Notes: generated by a model not told the origin, from the letters alone. A stretch of DNA of 64,000 nt from Hoeflea sp. (GCF_002733955.1 NZ_NVXQ01000006.1:177351-241350), one strand, 5' to 3'; positions 18,467-28,294 are shown, counted from the first letter of the stretch. Program-made: numbers and translations.

Positions 18467-19312
18467 TCACTTCTCGCTTTCGACCAAGCCTTTGACGAAG
18501 AGTTTCTGCATGCCGATCACAACCAGCACCGGCGGCAGCATGGCCAGCATGGCGGTGGCCATGATCACCGGCCATTCGACGGTCTGGTCGCCGGTGGGCA
18601 ACATCTGCTTGATGCCCATGACGACGGTGTTCATGGAAGGATCGGTGGTGATCAGCAATGGCCAGAGATACTGGTTCCAGCCATAGATGAAGAGGATGAC
18701 GAAGAGGGCCGCGATGTTGGTGCGCGACATCGGCAATAGAATATCGATAAAGAACCGGATCGGCCCGGCACCATCGACACGGGCTGCCTCGGTCAACTCG
18801 TCGGGAATTGTCATGAACAATTGCCGGAACAGGAAAGTGGCGGTGGCCGACGCGATCAGCGGCAGGATCAGGCCAGTGTAACTGTTGAGCAGTCCCAGGC
18901 TCGCCACCACCTCATAGGTTGGCACGATGCGGACCTCGACCGGCAGCATCAGTGTCATGAAAATGAGCCAGAAGAACAGCATCCGGAACCGGAACTTGAA
19001 ATAGACAATCGCATAGGCCGACAGCAGCGAGATGATGATCTTGCCGATGGTGATGCCGAGCGCCATCACCAGAGAGTTGAGCAGCATCTGCCACACCGGG
19101 GCGGCGCCGCCGGTCAGCAGCGCCTCGAGGTAATTGTCAAAAAAATGCGATCCCGGCAGCAGCGGCATCGGCGGCCGCACCAGATCATCCTGGGTCACCG
19201 TCGAAGCGACGAAGGCGATCCAGATCGGGAAGCAGATCACCGCAATGCCGAAAATCAGCCCGGCATGGGTGAGCCAGGTGCCAACCCCTCGTTTTTCGAC
19301 CATGCCGCTCAT
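18467..19312 (-). CDS. ugpE: sn-Glycerol-3-phosphate ABC importer, permease UgpE
   Basis: The 281-residue inner-membrane permease has about six transmembrane helices and the EAA loop ([18 protein letters not shown]) that contacts the ATPase. It pairs with UgpA to form the channel. Its start codon shares one base with the ugpA stop codon, so translation is coupled. Confidence 0.9.
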   Translation of the reverse strand: MSGMVEKRGVGTWLTHAGLIFGIAVICFPIWIAFVASTVTQDDLVRPPMPLLPGSHFFDNYLEALLTGGAAPVWQMLLNSLVMALGITIGKIIISLLSAYAIVYFKFRFRMLFFWLIFMTLMLPVEVRIVPTYEVVASLGLLNSYTGLILPLIASATATFLFRQLFMTIPDELTEAARVDGAGPIRFFIDILLPMSRTNIAALFVILFIYGWNQYLWPLLITTDPSMNTVVMGIKQMLPTGDQTVEWPVIMATAMLAMLPPVLVVIGMQKLFVKGLVESEK

Positions 19313-20193
19313 CAGTAGTGCACCCGTCGTTCAATATAGCGGAACTGGACCACGGTCAGGATGCCGACCAGCCCGAGAAGGATGACCGACTGGGCAGCCG
19401 AAGAGCCCAGATCCTGGCCGACGAAGCCATCTGAAAAGACCTTGTAGACCAGAATCGTGGTCGATTGTTCAGGGCCACCCTTGGTGATCGTGTGGATGAC
19501 GCCGAACGTGTCAAAGAAGGCGTAGATGATGTTGACCACCAGCAGGAAGAATGTGGTTGGCGAGAGCAGCGGAAAGACGATGGTCCGGAACCGGCGCCAG
19601 AAGCTGGCGCCGTCGATTGCGGCCGCCTCGATGACGCTTTTTGGGATTGCCTGCAGGCCGGCAAGAAAGAACAGGAAATTGTAGCTGATCTGTTTCCAGG
19701 CCGAGGCGGCTACGACGAGCGCCATGGCCTGGCCGCCATCAAGCGTGTGATTCCAGGTGTAGCCGAGCTGGGCCAGCATCCAGGCGATGATGCCGGTGAA
19801 GGGATTGAACATGAACAGCCACAACACGCCGGCGATTGCCGGTGCCACGGCATAGGGCCAGATCAGCAGTGTGCGATAGGCGCTTGAGCCCTTGATGACG
19901 CGGTCGGCAAGAACTGCGAGCCAGAGCGCGAACGACATTGCCGAGACCGTGACCAGCACCGAAAAGACGGCGGTGGTGAGGAAGGATTCGCGGTAGTAGC
20001 GGTTGCCGAAGAGATATTCGAAATTACCAAGGCCCACGAACTGGGTCTTGAGACCGAATGGATCGGGGATGAAGGCCGACTGGTAAATCGCCTGGCCTGC
20101 GGGCCAGAAGAAGAACACAAAGGTGACGAGCAACTGCGGGGCGAGCAGCAGATAGGGCAGCCAACGGTTGTCGAATACGACACGTTTTTCCAT
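19312..20193 (-). CDS. ugpA: sn-Glycerol-3-phosphate ABC importer, permease UgpA
   Basis: The 293-residue permease has six transmembrane helices and an EAA loop ([18 protein letters not shown]). It is the first permease of the operon, 61 bases after ugpB, with close packing of ugpE behind it. The N terminus ([20 protein letters not shown]) is typical of UgpA. Confidence 0.9.
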   Translation of the reverse strand: MEKRVVFDNRWLPYLLLAPQLLVTFVFFFWPAGQAIYQSAFIPDPFGLKTQFVGLGNFEYLFGNRYYRESFLTTAVFSVLVTVSAMSFALWLAVLADRVIKGSSAYRTLLIWPYAVAPAIAGVLWLFMFNPFTGIIAWMLAQLGYTWNHTLDGGQAMALVVAASAWKQISYNFLFFLAGLQAIPKSVIEAAAIDGASFWRRFRTIVFPLLSPTTFFLLVVNIIYAFFDTFGVIHTITKGGPEQSTTILVYKVFSDGFVGQDLGSSAAQSVILLGLVGILTVVQFRYIERRVHY

Positions 20194-20254
20194 GATTCAC
20201 CGACGGGGAAGAGAAGCCCGGCGGAGCCCAGGAGGCCCCGCCGGATCAACAATG

Positions 20255-21565
20255 TTAGCGGTTGGCCTGCTCGAAGCGGCGGAGCAGTTCGTCACCGCGC
20301 TCGGCTGCCGAATCGAGAGCTTCCTGCGCCGACTTGGAGCCGTTCCACACACCTTCGAGTTCTTCGTCGATGATGCCGCGGATCTGGTCAAAGCTGCCCA
20401 GACGCAGGCCCTTGGAATTGGCGGTCGGCGCCTTGCCGGTCATCTGGATGATGGCAATGTCGGTGCCGGGGTTCTCATCATAGTAACCCGATGCCTTGGT
20501 TTCCTCATAGGCAGCCATGGTGATCGGCAGGTAGCCGGTGTCCTGGTGCCACTTGGCCTGGATTGCGGAGCTCGAGAGGAAGTTGAAGAAGGCGGCAACG
20601 CCCTTGTACTCTTCCTCGGTCTGGCCCTGCATCACCCACAGCGATGCACCACCGATGATGGTGTTCTGCGGCGCGCCTTCAACATCGCTCCAGTACGGCA
20701 GCGGGCGGATATCGAAGTCGAAAGTGGCTTCCTTCTTCACGCCGGCATAGCCAGCCGAGGATTCGGTGAACAATGCGCATTCACCGGCACGGAACGGGGC
20801 ACCGCCTTCATTGCGGCGGCCGGAATAGATGAACTTGCCATCCTTGGCCCATTGGCCGAGCGTGTCGATATGCTTGACCTGAACGTCACCATTGAGGCTC
20901 AGCTCGGTGTCGACACCGGCAAAGCCGTTCTCTTTCGAAGCGAAAGGAACATTGTGGTAGGCGGAGAGGTTCTCGAGGTGAACCCAGCTCTGCCAGGCAG
21001 TGGTCAGCGGGCATTTGTTGCCCGATTCCTTGAGCGCGTCGAGCGCGGTGCCGACCTTGTCCCAGGTCGACAGATCCATGTTCGGATCGAGACCGGCTGC
21101 TTCAAGCGCGTCCTTGTTGACGTAAAGAACCGGGGTCGACGAATTGTAGGGCAGCGACAGCATCTGGCCGTCGGTGGTGGTGTAGTAACCGGCGACAGCC
21201 GCCAGATAGGCAGACTGGTCGAACGGCAGGCCTGATTCGGCCATGACTTCATAGACCGGCTTGATGGCGCCCTTGGCACCCATCATCGTGGCAGTGCCGA
21301 CTTCGAAAACCTGCAGGATGTCCGGCTGCTCGCCTGCACGGAAAGCGGCGATGCCGGCGTTGAGCGTTTCCGAATAGTTGCCCTTGTTGGTGGCAACCAC
21401 GTTGTACTCGTCCTGGGAATCGTTGAACTTGGAGACCTGCTCATCGAGCAGTTCCCCGAGGCGGCCTGTGAAGGCATGCCAGAAGTCGATCTGTGTGGCG
21501 GCACTTGCAGGTGCAACGCCCGACATGAGTGCGGCGACAACGCCGGCGGCGATGAATTTTTTCAT
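20255..21565 (-). CDS. ugpB: sn-Glycerol-3-phosphate ABC importer, periplasmic binding protein
   Basis: UgpB captures glycerol-3-phosphate or glycerophosphodiesters in the periplasm. The 436-residue protein has a Sec signal peptide (MKKFIAAGVVAALMSGVAPA, cleavage about residue 22) and then IDFWHAFTGRLGELLD, close to the family start. ATG at 21565 has GGGAGG eight bases before it; 28 extra in-frame codons upstream lack support. It opens the operon ugpBAEC and carries a Pho box about 90 bases upstream, so it should be induced by phosphate starvation. Confidence 0.93.
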   Translation of the reverse strand: MKKFIAAGVVAALMSGVAPASAATQIDFWHAFTGRLGELLDEQVSKFNDSQDEYNVVATNKGNYSETLNAGIAAFRAGEQPDILQVFEVGTATMMGAKGAIKPVYEVMAESGLPFDQSAYLAAVAGYYTTTDGQMLSLPYNSSTPVLYVNKDALEAAGLDPNMDLSTWDKVGTALDALKESGNKCPLTTAWQSWVHLENLSAYHNVPFASKENGFAGVDTELSLNGDVQVKHIDTLGQWAKDGKFIYSGRRNEGGAPFRAGECALFTESSAGYAGVKKEATFDFDIRPLPYWSDVEGAPQNTIIGGASLWVMQGQTEEEYKGVAAFFNFLSSSAIQAKWHQDTGYLPITMAAYEETKASGYYDENPGTDIAIIQMTGKAPTANSKGLRLGSFDQIRGIIDEELEGVWNGSKSAQEALDSAAERGDELLRRFEQANR

Positions 21566-21603
21566 GTGAACTTCCTCCCTTGATGGGAAACGCGTGAAAA
21601 CGA

Positions 21604-21630
21604 ACGTAACCCGAAAGGGAAACGTAACCC
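21604..21630 (-). repeat. Direct repeat ACGTAACCC upstream of ugpB
   Basis: ACGTAACCC occurs at 21604-21612 and again at 21622-21630, an 18-base period, between the Pho box and the ugpB start. Flanking bases are partly shared. Two equal sites close to two helical turns apart suggest an operator for a second regulator, but the protein is unknown. Confidence 0.45.
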
Positions 21631-21652
21631 CACGGGGTCTACAGCGCAATTG

Positions 21653-21670
21653 AAAACAGTTTTATGACAG
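21653..21670 (-). promoter_or_regulatory. Pho box upstream of ugpB
   Basis: On the minus strand the sequence reads CTGTCAT-AAAA-CTGTTTT. The first heptamer is a perfect PhoB half-site and the second keeps CTGT with the standard four-base spacer (consensus CTGTCAT-N4-CTGTCAT). It lies 88 bases before the ugpB ATG, a sensible distance for PhoB activation under phosphate starvation. Confidence 0.7.
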
Positions 21671-21847
21671 CGATTGTGGAAAACGAAACCGGGAGCGAAC
21701 CTCTTTGGTTCTGCCAGACAATCGAACCGATTATCAGGGAAATCCCGCAACTGATTAAATCCGGCCCAGAGCAAACCGGGCTTTTCATTCTGGTTCGCAT
21801 TGCGCATCATGTGCACTGCAAAATAAACCGAAGTGCGAGGGGCACCG

Positions 21848-23113
21848 ATGTCCGATTTTTTGTACGAGTACCCGGTCTTGTGGGACTGGATCAGCTTTGC
21901 CGTGCGCTGGCTGCACGTGATCACGGCGATCGCCTGGATCGGATCATCGTTCTATTTCATCGCGCTCGATCTGGGGCTGGTGCAGCGGCCGGGGCTGCCG
22001 GAAGGGGCTTACGGCGAAGAATGGCAGGTCCATGGCGGCGGCTTCTACCACATCCAGAAATATCTGGTGGCGCCGCCAAACCTGCCCGAGCACCTGACCT
22101 GGTTCAAATGGGAGAGCTATGTCACCTGGCTTTCGGGCTTTGCCATGCTGTGTGTGGTCTATTACGCCGGGGCGGAGCTGTACCTGATCGATGTCAACGT
22201 GCTCGACGTCAGCGCGCCCGTGGCGATCGGCATTTCCATCGCCTCGATCGTGTTCGGCTGGATCATTTATGACCTGTTGTGCAAATCGCCGATCGGGCAG
22301 AACACAACCGGGCTGATGCTGGTGCTGTTTGCCGTGCTGGTGGCGATGGCCTGGTGCTATACGCAGGTGTTTACCGGCCGAGCGGCGCTTTTGCATCTGG
22401 GCGCATTCACTGCAACCATCATGAGCGCCAATGTGGCGATGATCATCATCCCCAACCAGAAGGTGGTTGTGGCCGACCTCAAGGCCGGCCGGACGCCGGA
22501 TCCGAAATATGGCCGCATCGCGAAGCAGCGCTCGCTGCACAACAACTACCTCACCCTGCCGGTGATCTTCCTGATGCTGTCGAATCACTATCCGCTGGCG
22601 TTCGCCACCCAGTGGAACTGGTTAATCGCGTCTCTGGTGTTCCTGATGGGTGTCACCATCCGCCACTGGTTCAACACCGTACATGCGCGCAAGGGCAAGC
22701 CGCACTGGACCTGGGCTGCGACCGTGGCGCTGTTCCTCGCCGTGATCTGGCTGTCGAGCCTGCCGCGCACGGATGAAGTCATCGAGGAGGCCTCGCTGGC
22801 GCCGGTTCACCAGCGGTTTGTCGACAATGCGCATTTCGAGGCTGTCAGCGAAACCATCATGGGCCGGTGCTCGATGTGCCATGCGGCGGAGCCGTTCTGG
22901 GAGGGCATTGCGCATGCACCCAAGGACGTGAAGCTGGAAACGGAGGCCGACATCGCCCGTCACGCACGCGATATCTATCTGCAGGCCGGGCGCAGCCACG
23001 CCATGCCGCCCGGCAACATTACCTATGTCGAGCCGGAAGAGCGGGCGCTGTTCGTCGCCTGGTACGAATCCGCGGTCGCCGGCGAGACCAAAGCTGGCGA
23101 GATGCGGCAATGA
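21848..23113 (+). CDS. puuD: Urate hydroxylase PuuD
   Basis: PuuD is a membrane urate oxidase that converts urate to 5-hydroxyisourate, replacing cofactor-free uricase. The 421-residue protein has about eight transmembrane segments and conserved histidines, then a C-terminal soluble cytochrome c domain with the heme motif CSMCH near residue 342. The fused cytochrome should carry electrons to the respiratory chain. ATG at 21848 (MSDFLYEYPVLWDW) is the family start. It overlaps guaD by four bases (ATGA). Confidence 0.93.
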   Translation: MSDFLYEYPVLWDWISFAVRWLHVITAIAWIGSSFYFIALDLGLVQRPGLPEGAYGEEWQVHGGGFYHIQKYLVAPPNLPEHLTWFKWESYVTWLSGFAMLCVVYYAGAELYLIDVNVLDVSAPVAIGISIASIVFGWIIYDLLCKSPIGQNTTGLMLVLFAVLVAMAWCYTQVFTGRAALLHLGAFTATIMSANVAMIIIPNQKVVVADLKAGRTPDPKYGRIAKQRSLHNNYLTLPVIFLMLSNHYPLAFATQWNWLIASLVFLMGVTIRHWFNTVHARKGKPHWTWAATVALFLAVIWLSSLPRTDEVIEEASLAPVHQRFVDNAHFEAVSETIMGRCSMCHAAEPFWEGIAHAPKDVKLETEADIARHARDIYLQAGRSHAMPPGNITYVEPEERALFVAWYESAVAGETKAGEMRQ

Positions 23114-24399
23114 CAGCCAGGCTACTGCGCGGCCGTACCCTGAGCTTCAAGTCGCGGCCGCAGGCGCGCGACGATCATGCAAGCTATGTCTACGAGGAAG
23201 ATGGCGCGCTGCTGATCGAGAACGGCCGGATCACCGAAGCCGGGACCTATGCCGACGTAAAATTCAAATCGCCCATCGGCGTCGAGGTGATTGATCACCG
23301 CCCTCACCTGCTGATGGCCGGCTTCATTGATCCGCACATCCACTTCCCACAGATGCAGGTGACGGCCAGCTACGCCGCCAATCTGCTCGAATGGCTCAAC
23401 ACCTACACCTTCGTCGAGGAGCAGCGCTTTGCCGACGCCTCGCATTCCGCGCGCTTTGCCATGCTGTTCTTTGACGAGTTGCTGCGGCACGGCACAACGA
23501 CGGCTGCCGCCTATTGCTCGGTGCACAAGGGCTCGGCCGATGCCTTCTTCACCGAGGCGCAACGCCGCAACCTGCTGATGGTCGGCGGCAAGGTGATGAT
23601 GGACCGCAATGCGCCCGAGGCGCTGACCGACACGGCGCAATCGAGCTATGACGACACCAAGGCCGTCATCGAGACCTGGCACGGCAAGGGCCGCAATCAT
23701 GTGGCGATCACGCCGCGGTTCGCCATCACTTCGACGCCTGAACAGCTAGAGGCCGCGGGCACCCTGGCACGCGAGCATCCCGAGCTTCTGATCCAGACCC
23801 ACCTGTCGGAAAACAATGCTGAGATTGCCTATACGCTGGAGCTTTACCCTTCTGCCCGCGACTACACCGATGTCTATGCCCAATACGGTTTGCTGACACG
23901 CAAGATGCTGCTCGGGCACGCGATCCACCTCGCCGACCGCGAGATGGACGCCATCGCCGACGCCGGCTCCGTCGCCGTGCACTGCCCGACATCGAACCTG
24001 TTCCTGGGCTCGGGCCTGTTCGATCTCAAGCGGATCAAGGAACATGGCGTGCGCACGGCGATTGCCACCGACATCGGCGGCGGGTCGAGCTACTCGCTGC
24101 TCAGGACACTCGATGAAGCCTACAAGATCCAGCAATTTCGCGGCAATCGCCTGCCGCCGATAGAGAGCTACTGGCAGGCCACCCGCGGCAACGCCGAAGC
24201 TCTTGGGCTGGTGGAGCGGATCGGCACGCTGGAGCCTGGTAGCGACGCGGACATCATTGCGCTCGACGCGAGTGCGACGCCTGCGATGAAGATCCGCATG
24301 GAAACCGTTCAGACGCTGGAAGAAGAACTCTTCCTCATGCAAACAATGGGTGACGACCGTTCGGTCCGGGCCGTCTATGTTGCTGGTGAAGCGGTTTAG
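23110..24399 (+). CDS. guaD: Guanine deaminase
   Basis: GuaD hydrolyses guanine to xanthine and ammonia. The 429-residue amidohydrolase has the metal-binding DPHIHFPQ, the substrate-side THLSENNAE, GHAIHL with a metal histidine, and TDIGGG with the catalytic aspartate. These are the conserved elements of the guanine deaminase branch. It is translationally coupled to puuD (ATGA overlap at 23110). Its product feeds XdhAB. Confidence 0.94.
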   Translation: MTARLLRGRTLSFKSRPQARDDHASYVYEEDGALLIENGRITEAGTYADVKFKSPIGVEVIDHRPHLLMAGFIDPHIHFPQMQVTASYAANLLEWLNTYTFVEEQRFADASHSARFAMLFFDELLRHGTTTAAAYCSVHKGSADAFFTEAQRRNLLMVGGKVMMDRNAPEALTDTAQSSYDDTKAVIETWHGKGRNHVAITPRFAITSTPEQLEAAGTLAREHPELLIQTHLSENNAEIAYTLELYPSARDYTDVYAQYGLLTRKMLLGHAIHLADREMDAIADAGSVAVHCPTSNLFLGSGLFDLKRIKEHGVRTAIATDIGGGSSYSLLRTLDEAYKIQQFRGNRLPPIESYWQATRGNAEALGLVERIGTLEPGSDADIIALDASATPAMKIRMETVQTLEEELFLMQTMGDDRSVRAVYVAGEAV

Positions 24400-24412
24400 A
24401 CGTTCTTGAGAA

Positions 24413-24442
24413 ACAGGGCCGGGATATTATTTTCGGCCCTGT
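24413..24442 (+). terminator. Hairpin after guaD
   Basis: ACAGGGCCG (24413-24421) pairs with CGGCCCTGT (24434-24442) over nine bases around a 12-base AT-rich loop, 13 bases after the guaD stop. It has only a weak T-rich tail (cacaattt). It probably ends puuD-guaD transcription. Confidence 0.6.
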
Positions 24443-24521
24443 CACAATTTCGTCTTAACCATTCGTTAACACTCATCATGCAAGCTGTGTATCAGCAGCG
24501 GTTCTTTAGAGGATCGTTTAT

Positions 24522-24565
24522 AAAGTCGCGTGAGCACGGATGTACTGCCACGCGGCTTTTGCTTT
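24522..24565 (+). terminator. Second hairpin with T-rich tail; possible small RNA end
   Basis: AAAGTCGCGTG (24522-24532) pairs with CACGCGGCTTT (24549-24559) over eleven bases with one G-T pair, then TGCTTTTTC follows. This is a good intrinsic terminator shape, 122 bases after the guaD stop and beyond the first hairpin. Either it is a back-up terminator or it is the end of a small RNA starting around 24450-24480. No promoter is certain. Confidence 0.45.
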
Positions 24566-24627
24566 TTCCGGACCGGACCGGTCCACCTCCCCGACCATGA
24601 ACATTCTGCCAATGAGGCCTGGCTGCC

Positions 24628-25008
24628 TCAGCTGCCGCGATAAGTCGAGTAGCCGTAGGCCGAGATCAGCAGCGGGACGTGATAATGCGCGGCCGTGTCG
24701 GCAATGCCGAAACGGATCGGGATCACGTCGAGAAAAGCCGGATCGGGCAGCGTCTCGCCGGTCGAGCGCAGATAGTCGCCGGCATGGAACCGGAGTTCGT
24801 AGACGCCGCTGCCGAGCTCCGCGCCGGAAAGAAGCGGCGCGTCGACCCGGCCATCCGAGTTGGTGCTGACGGTCTTGATCTGGTGGTGGTCTATGCCTTC
24901 GATCCGTAAAAGTTCGATCACCATGTCGGCTGCAGGCTTGCCACGGGCGGTATCAAGCACATGAGTGGTCAGGCGTCCGGTTCCGGTGGGGAGTGGCTGA
25001 GCGGACAT
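24628..25008 (-). CDS. uraH: 5-Hydroxyisourate hydrolase
   Basis: UraH, a transthyretin-like enzyme, hydrolyses 5-hydroxyisourate to OHCU, the step after PuuD. The 126-residue protein has the N-terminal [14 protein letters not shown], with the catalytic histidine, and ends with the diagnostic tetrapeptide YRGS. Its length matches the family. No signal peptide is seen, so it should be cytoplasmic. It follows allA by 45 bases on the same strand and is the last gene of the allantoin-side operon. Confidence 0.95.
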   Translation of the reverse strand: MSAQPLPTGTGRLTTHVLDTARGKPAADMVIELLRIEGIDHHQIKTVSTNSDGRVDAPLLSGAELGSGVYELRFHAGDYLRSTGETLPDPAFLDVIPIRFGIADTAAHYHVPLLISAYGYSTYRGS

Positions 25009-25053
25009 TGGCGTCTCCTTTTTCAGTGTGCCGGGGGTTGAGTGGGCCGGGGG

Positions 25054-25554
25054 TCAACTGGCCGGGTCGGCGATCAGATAGGGCGTATCGTAGCTGGCTT
25101 CTTCAAGATTGGTGCCGCCGCCTTCGCGGTCCATCACCAGAAAATCACTCACCTGCCCGACGGCAATCAGCGGATGATGCCAGACATTGCGGTCATACTG
25201 CACCCCGACATCTCCGGGCACCAGAAACGCGCGCGGCGCGCCCGGGCGGCCATCGTCATCGGGCGCCACCACGGCAATCCAGTCACCTTGCGTGATCGGA
25301 AAGAAGGCCTGACTGCCGAGCGGATGGCGCTCCATCATGTCGACAGCATAGGGGAACGCGCGCGGCTGGCCGCGAAACAGCGACAGGATTGTGCGGCCAC
25401 CTTCAGTTTCGGTATCGGCCATGGTCAGCGCGTGAAAGCGTTCGGTGGTGCCGCCATTGATCATGCGCAGTTCCGCCGCAGCCGTATCCAGCACGGTCCC
25501 GAAAGGCGTGAAGGCCTCGGCAGTCAGGGCTTCCAGCTTCAAGGTGGCACTCAT
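25054..25554 (-). CDS. allA: Ureidoglycolate lyase
   Basis: AllA splits ureidoglycolate into glyoxylate and urea. The 166-residue cupin-fold protein shows the family features EAFTPFGTVLD near residue 12, FPITQGDWIAVVAP near residue 88 and VWHHPLIAV near residue 123 with conserved histidines. The urea it makes is the substrate of the urease coded elsewhere in the window. It lies three bases after uraD. Confidence 0.93.
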   Translation of the reverse strand: MSATLKLEALTAEAFTPFGTVLDTAAAELRMINGGTTERFHALTMADTETEGGRTILSLFRGQPRAFPYAVDMMERHPLGSQAFFPITQGDWIAVVAPDDDGRPGAPRAFLVPGDVGVQYDRNVWHHPLIAVGQVSDFLVMDREGGGTNLEEASYDTPYLIADPAS

Positions 25555-25557
25555 TCT

Positions 25558-26055
25558 TCAGCCTTCCGCGAGAAGCGCATGGATGCGGAAACCGGCGATC
25601 TTTTCGACCTCGGCACAGGCGGTGGCGAATTCGGTTTCGGCATCATTTTCGACGCGGGTTTCGAAGGCTGCGAGGATACTGTCCTTGTCGTGCCCCTTGA
25701 CGGCGATGATGAAGGGAGACCCGAAATCGCGCATGTAGCGGGTGTTGAGCTCGGTGAAACGGGCGTGCTCATCGGCACTGAGACGGTCAAGACCGGCACC
25801 GGCCTGCTCGGATTTGGATTCCTCAGTCAGGCCTCCGGCGATCGCCAGTTTTCCGGCCAGGTCAGGGTGGGCGCGCAACACGCCCATGCGCTCGTCGGGG
25901 CTGGCAGCACGAAATTCGGTGCACAGCGCCTGATGTACAGCCTCGGCTGCGAGCGGCTCGGCAATGCGGCCATTGTCGAAGGCACGCTCTGCGATCCAGG
26001 GCGAATGCTCGAACACGCCGCCGAACCGGCCGACAAACTCGTCGCGTTTGCTCAT
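25558..26055 (-). CDS. uraD: OHCU decarboxylase
   Basis: UraD decarboxylates OHCU to S-allantoin and so gives the right stereoisomer. The 165-residue helical protein contains FEHSPWIAERAF with the catalytic histidine, AHPDLAGKL, and the FGSPFIIAVKG motif typical of the family. The longer open frame (to 26388) is only a shadow of puuE; the ATG at 26055 overlaps the puuE stop by four bases. Confidence 0.94.
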   Translation of the reverse strand: MSKRDEFVGRFGGVFEHSPWIAERAFDNGRIAEPLAAEAVHQALCTEFRAASPDERMGVLRAHPDLAGKLAIAGGLTEESKSEQAGAGLDRLSADEHARFTELNTRYMRDFGSPFIIAVKGHDKDSILAAFETRVENDAETEFATACAEVEKIAGFRIHALLAEG

Positions 26056-26975
26056 GTCGTCTTCTCCGGATGGTGGCGGCTGTGCCAGTGATTGGCGATG
26101 TCGATGCGGCGGGTGACCCAGGCCTTGTCGTGCGAGGCGACATAGTCGAGGAACCGCGCCAGGGCTGCGGCGCGGCCGGGACGGCCGACGAGACGGCAAT
26201 GAAGGCCGATCGACATCATCTTCGGGCTGCCGGCGGCACCTTCGGCCATCAGCATGTCGAATGTGTCCTTGAGATAGGTGAAGAACTGATCGCCCGAATT
26301 GAAGCCCTGCGGCGTGGCGAAGCGCATATCGTTGGCGTCCAGCGTATAGGGCACGATCAGATGCGGCCCTTTCGGTCCCTCGACCCAATAGGGCAATTCA
26401 TCGGCATAGGAATCAGCGGAATAGACGAAGCCCCCCTCCTCCATGACCAGCTTCAAGGTGTTGACCGAGGGTTTGCCCTGATAAATCCCGAGCGGACGTG
26501 ATCCGGTCACTTCAGTGTGGATCCGGACGCAGTCGGCGATGTGGCGGCGTTCTTCTTCTTCGGAGAAATCCTTATATTCGAGCCAGCGCAGCCCGTGGCT
26601 GGCGATCTCCCAACCGGCTTCGTTCATGGCCGCAACAGCTTCCGGATTGCGCTGCATGGCAAGGGCGACACCATAGACCGTGACCGGCATGTTGCGCTCA
26701 GTGAACAGGCGCCAAAGCCGCCAGAAGCCGGCGCGCGATCCATATTCGTAAAGCGATTCCATGTTCATGTTGCGCTGACCGGCCCAGGGCTGAGCGCCGA
26801 CGATTTCCGACAGCAGGCTTTCGGACGCCGGATCTCCATCAAGAATGCAGCTTTCGCCGCCTTCCTCGTAGTTGACCACGAACTGCACCGCGCAATGCGC
26901 GCCTGAGGGCCATTGCGGGTCTGGCGGTGTACGGCCATAGCCGATCAAGTCGCGGGGATAAGGTGTCGTGTTCAT
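26052..26975 (-). CDS. puuE: Allantoinase PuuE (polysaccharide deacetylase type)
   Basis: PuuE opens the hydantoin ring of allantoin to give allantoate without a metal cofactor. The 307-residue protein has the deacetylase fold with NYEEGGESCILDGD near residue 34, GWEIASHGLRWLEY near 131, and GIYQGKPS near 170, as in characterised PuuE proteins. ATG at 26975 has GGAAG upstream; 16 further in-frame codons upstream are unlikely. It is the first of puuE-uraD-allA-uraH. Confidence 0.93.
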   Translation of the reverse strand: MNTTPYPRDLIGYGRTPPDPQWPSGAHCAVQFVVNYEEGGESCILDGDPASESLLSEIVGAQPWAGQRNMNMESLYEYGSRAGFWRLWRLFTERNMPVTVYGVALAMQRNPEAVAAMNEAGWEIASHGLRWLEYKDFSEEEERRHIADCVRIHTEVTGSRPLGIYQGKPSVNTLKLVMEEGGFVYSADSYADELPYWVEGPKGPHLIVPYTLDANDMRFATPQGFNSGDQFFTYLKDTFDMLMAEGAAGSPKMMSIGLHCRLVGRPGRAAALARFLDYVASHDKAWVTRRIDIANHWHSRHHPEKTT

Positions 26976-27109
26976 TGCTCTTCCGTGGTGATTTCGGCGC
27001 AAACGGTAGCAGCACCGCTTCAAAAGTCGAGGCCCCGACTTTGAAGAAAAACCGCAAGCTGTTGCGGCAATTTTGACCGGTCAGGCGCCTTGCCGTGCAT
27101 CTTCCAGGT

Positions 27110-28294
27110 TCATTGAAGCGTCTGGGCCTTGGCGGCCTTGGCCATGTGGTAGGCAACGGAAAAGCTCTGCGGTGTCTCGGGCGCCGCCTCCCCGGTTATT
27201 CCGGCGACGAGGCAGTCGGCCATGCGATGGGCGATGCCGAAGCTGATCTTGAAACCGCCCGCCATTGCCAGCACACCCGGTGCGCCGGGAATTGGGCCCA
27301 GCATGGGATCGCGACCGACCGCCCGGGGGCGTACGCCCGCCCAGCGGCGGATGACGGGGGCCTCCTTGATCAAGGGGCAGAGCTTGCGGGCGCGTTTGAG
27401 GATCTCGTCGAGCTTGTCATCGGTGTCTGCCGGATCATCAAACGTGTTCTCGCTGGTCGAGCCAACCGCGACATGACCATTCTCATGGGCAATGACATAG
27501 ACCCCGTCATCATAGACCAGCGGCAGATCCGGCGGCGCCTTGGCGTCGAGGAGAGCCGCCTGCCCCTTCACACCGCTGCCCATCGCCTGGATCGGCAGTC
27601 CCGTCAGGCGCGCGATATGAGGAAAGGCGTCGACCCCGTTGGCAAGTGCTGCATGGCCAAACCCGAGCCGCGAGCCGTCCGACAGGGTCGCCAGTTTTGC
27701 CTGCGGATCGATATCGACAACAGACGTGCCCAAACGCAGATCAAAATTCGGTTTCAGGGCAAGACTGTGCAGCAAGGCGGCAAGCAGCCCAGGCGGCGAC
27801 ACCCGTGCCGAAAGCGTTTCATGGACGATGCCATGCGGCGCACGCAGGATGTTCGGCCAGTCGCTCCGGGCCGGCGTGTGGTGCACCTCGTAGCCAAAGC
27901 GCGGACCCCAGTTGGCACGGGCATCGGCCACACGATCCTCTGCGGTGAGCCTGCCGCGCTCGCTGATCAGCGGCAGAATGCGGCCGACGCGGCGATAGGC
28001 GCAGTATTCGCCGGTTTCGGTTTCCAGTTGCTGGATTTCGGTCTCGAGATCGACCAGGGCGCGGAACTGGAAATCCTTCTTTCCGTTCCAGCGTTCGGGG
28101 CTGTGCGGCATCAGCGCGCCGAGAAAACCGCCGCTGGCACCTCCACCGGGATTGCCGCGCTCCACCAGCGTCACCGACAGGCCGGCACGCGCTGCCTTGA
28201 CCGCGAGCCACAGCCCGGCCACCCCTGCACCGGCAATCAACAGGTCGGGTGCTGCTTGACCGGCGTGCGCTGCGTCGTTATCGGCAACAGTCAT
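27110..28294 (-). CDS. FAD-dependent oxidoreductase of the DAO family, next to mnmD
   Basis: The 394-residue flavoprotein has the Rossmann motif LLIAGAGVAGLWLA near residue 18, an RRWAGVRPRAVGRDPMLG stretch and a C-terminal GGFKISFGIAHRMAD. This is the D-amino-acid-oxidase (DAO) fold, like ThiO, glycine oxidase and the C-terminal half of bifunctional MnmC. It starts inside the mnmD start codon on the other strand (shared CATG), and AGGGGGAT lies upstream as ribosome binding site. Pairing with mnmD suggests it removes the carboxymethyl group of cmnm5U in tRNA, but this is inference; a free amino acid substrate is also possible. It lies 134 bases upstream of puuE. Confidence 0.78.
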   Translation of the reverse strand: MTVADNDAAHAGQAAPDLLIAGAGVAGLWLAVKAARAGLSVTLVERGNPGGGASGGFLGALMPHSPERWNGKKDFQFRALVDLETEIQQLETETGEYCAYRRVGRILPLISERGRLTAEDRVADARANWGPRFGYEVHHTPARSDWPNILRAPHGIVHETLSARVSPPGLLAALLHSLALKPNFDLRLGTSVVDIDPQAKLATLSDGSRLGFGHAALANGVDAFPHIARLTGLPIQAMGSGVKGQAALLDAKAPPDLPLVYDDGVYVIAHENGHVAVGSTSENTFDDPADTDDKLDEILKRARKLCPLIKEAPVIRRWAGVRPRAVGRDPMLGPIPGAPGVLAMAGGFKISFGIAHRMADCLVAGITGEAAPETPQSFSVAYHMAKAAKAQTLQ

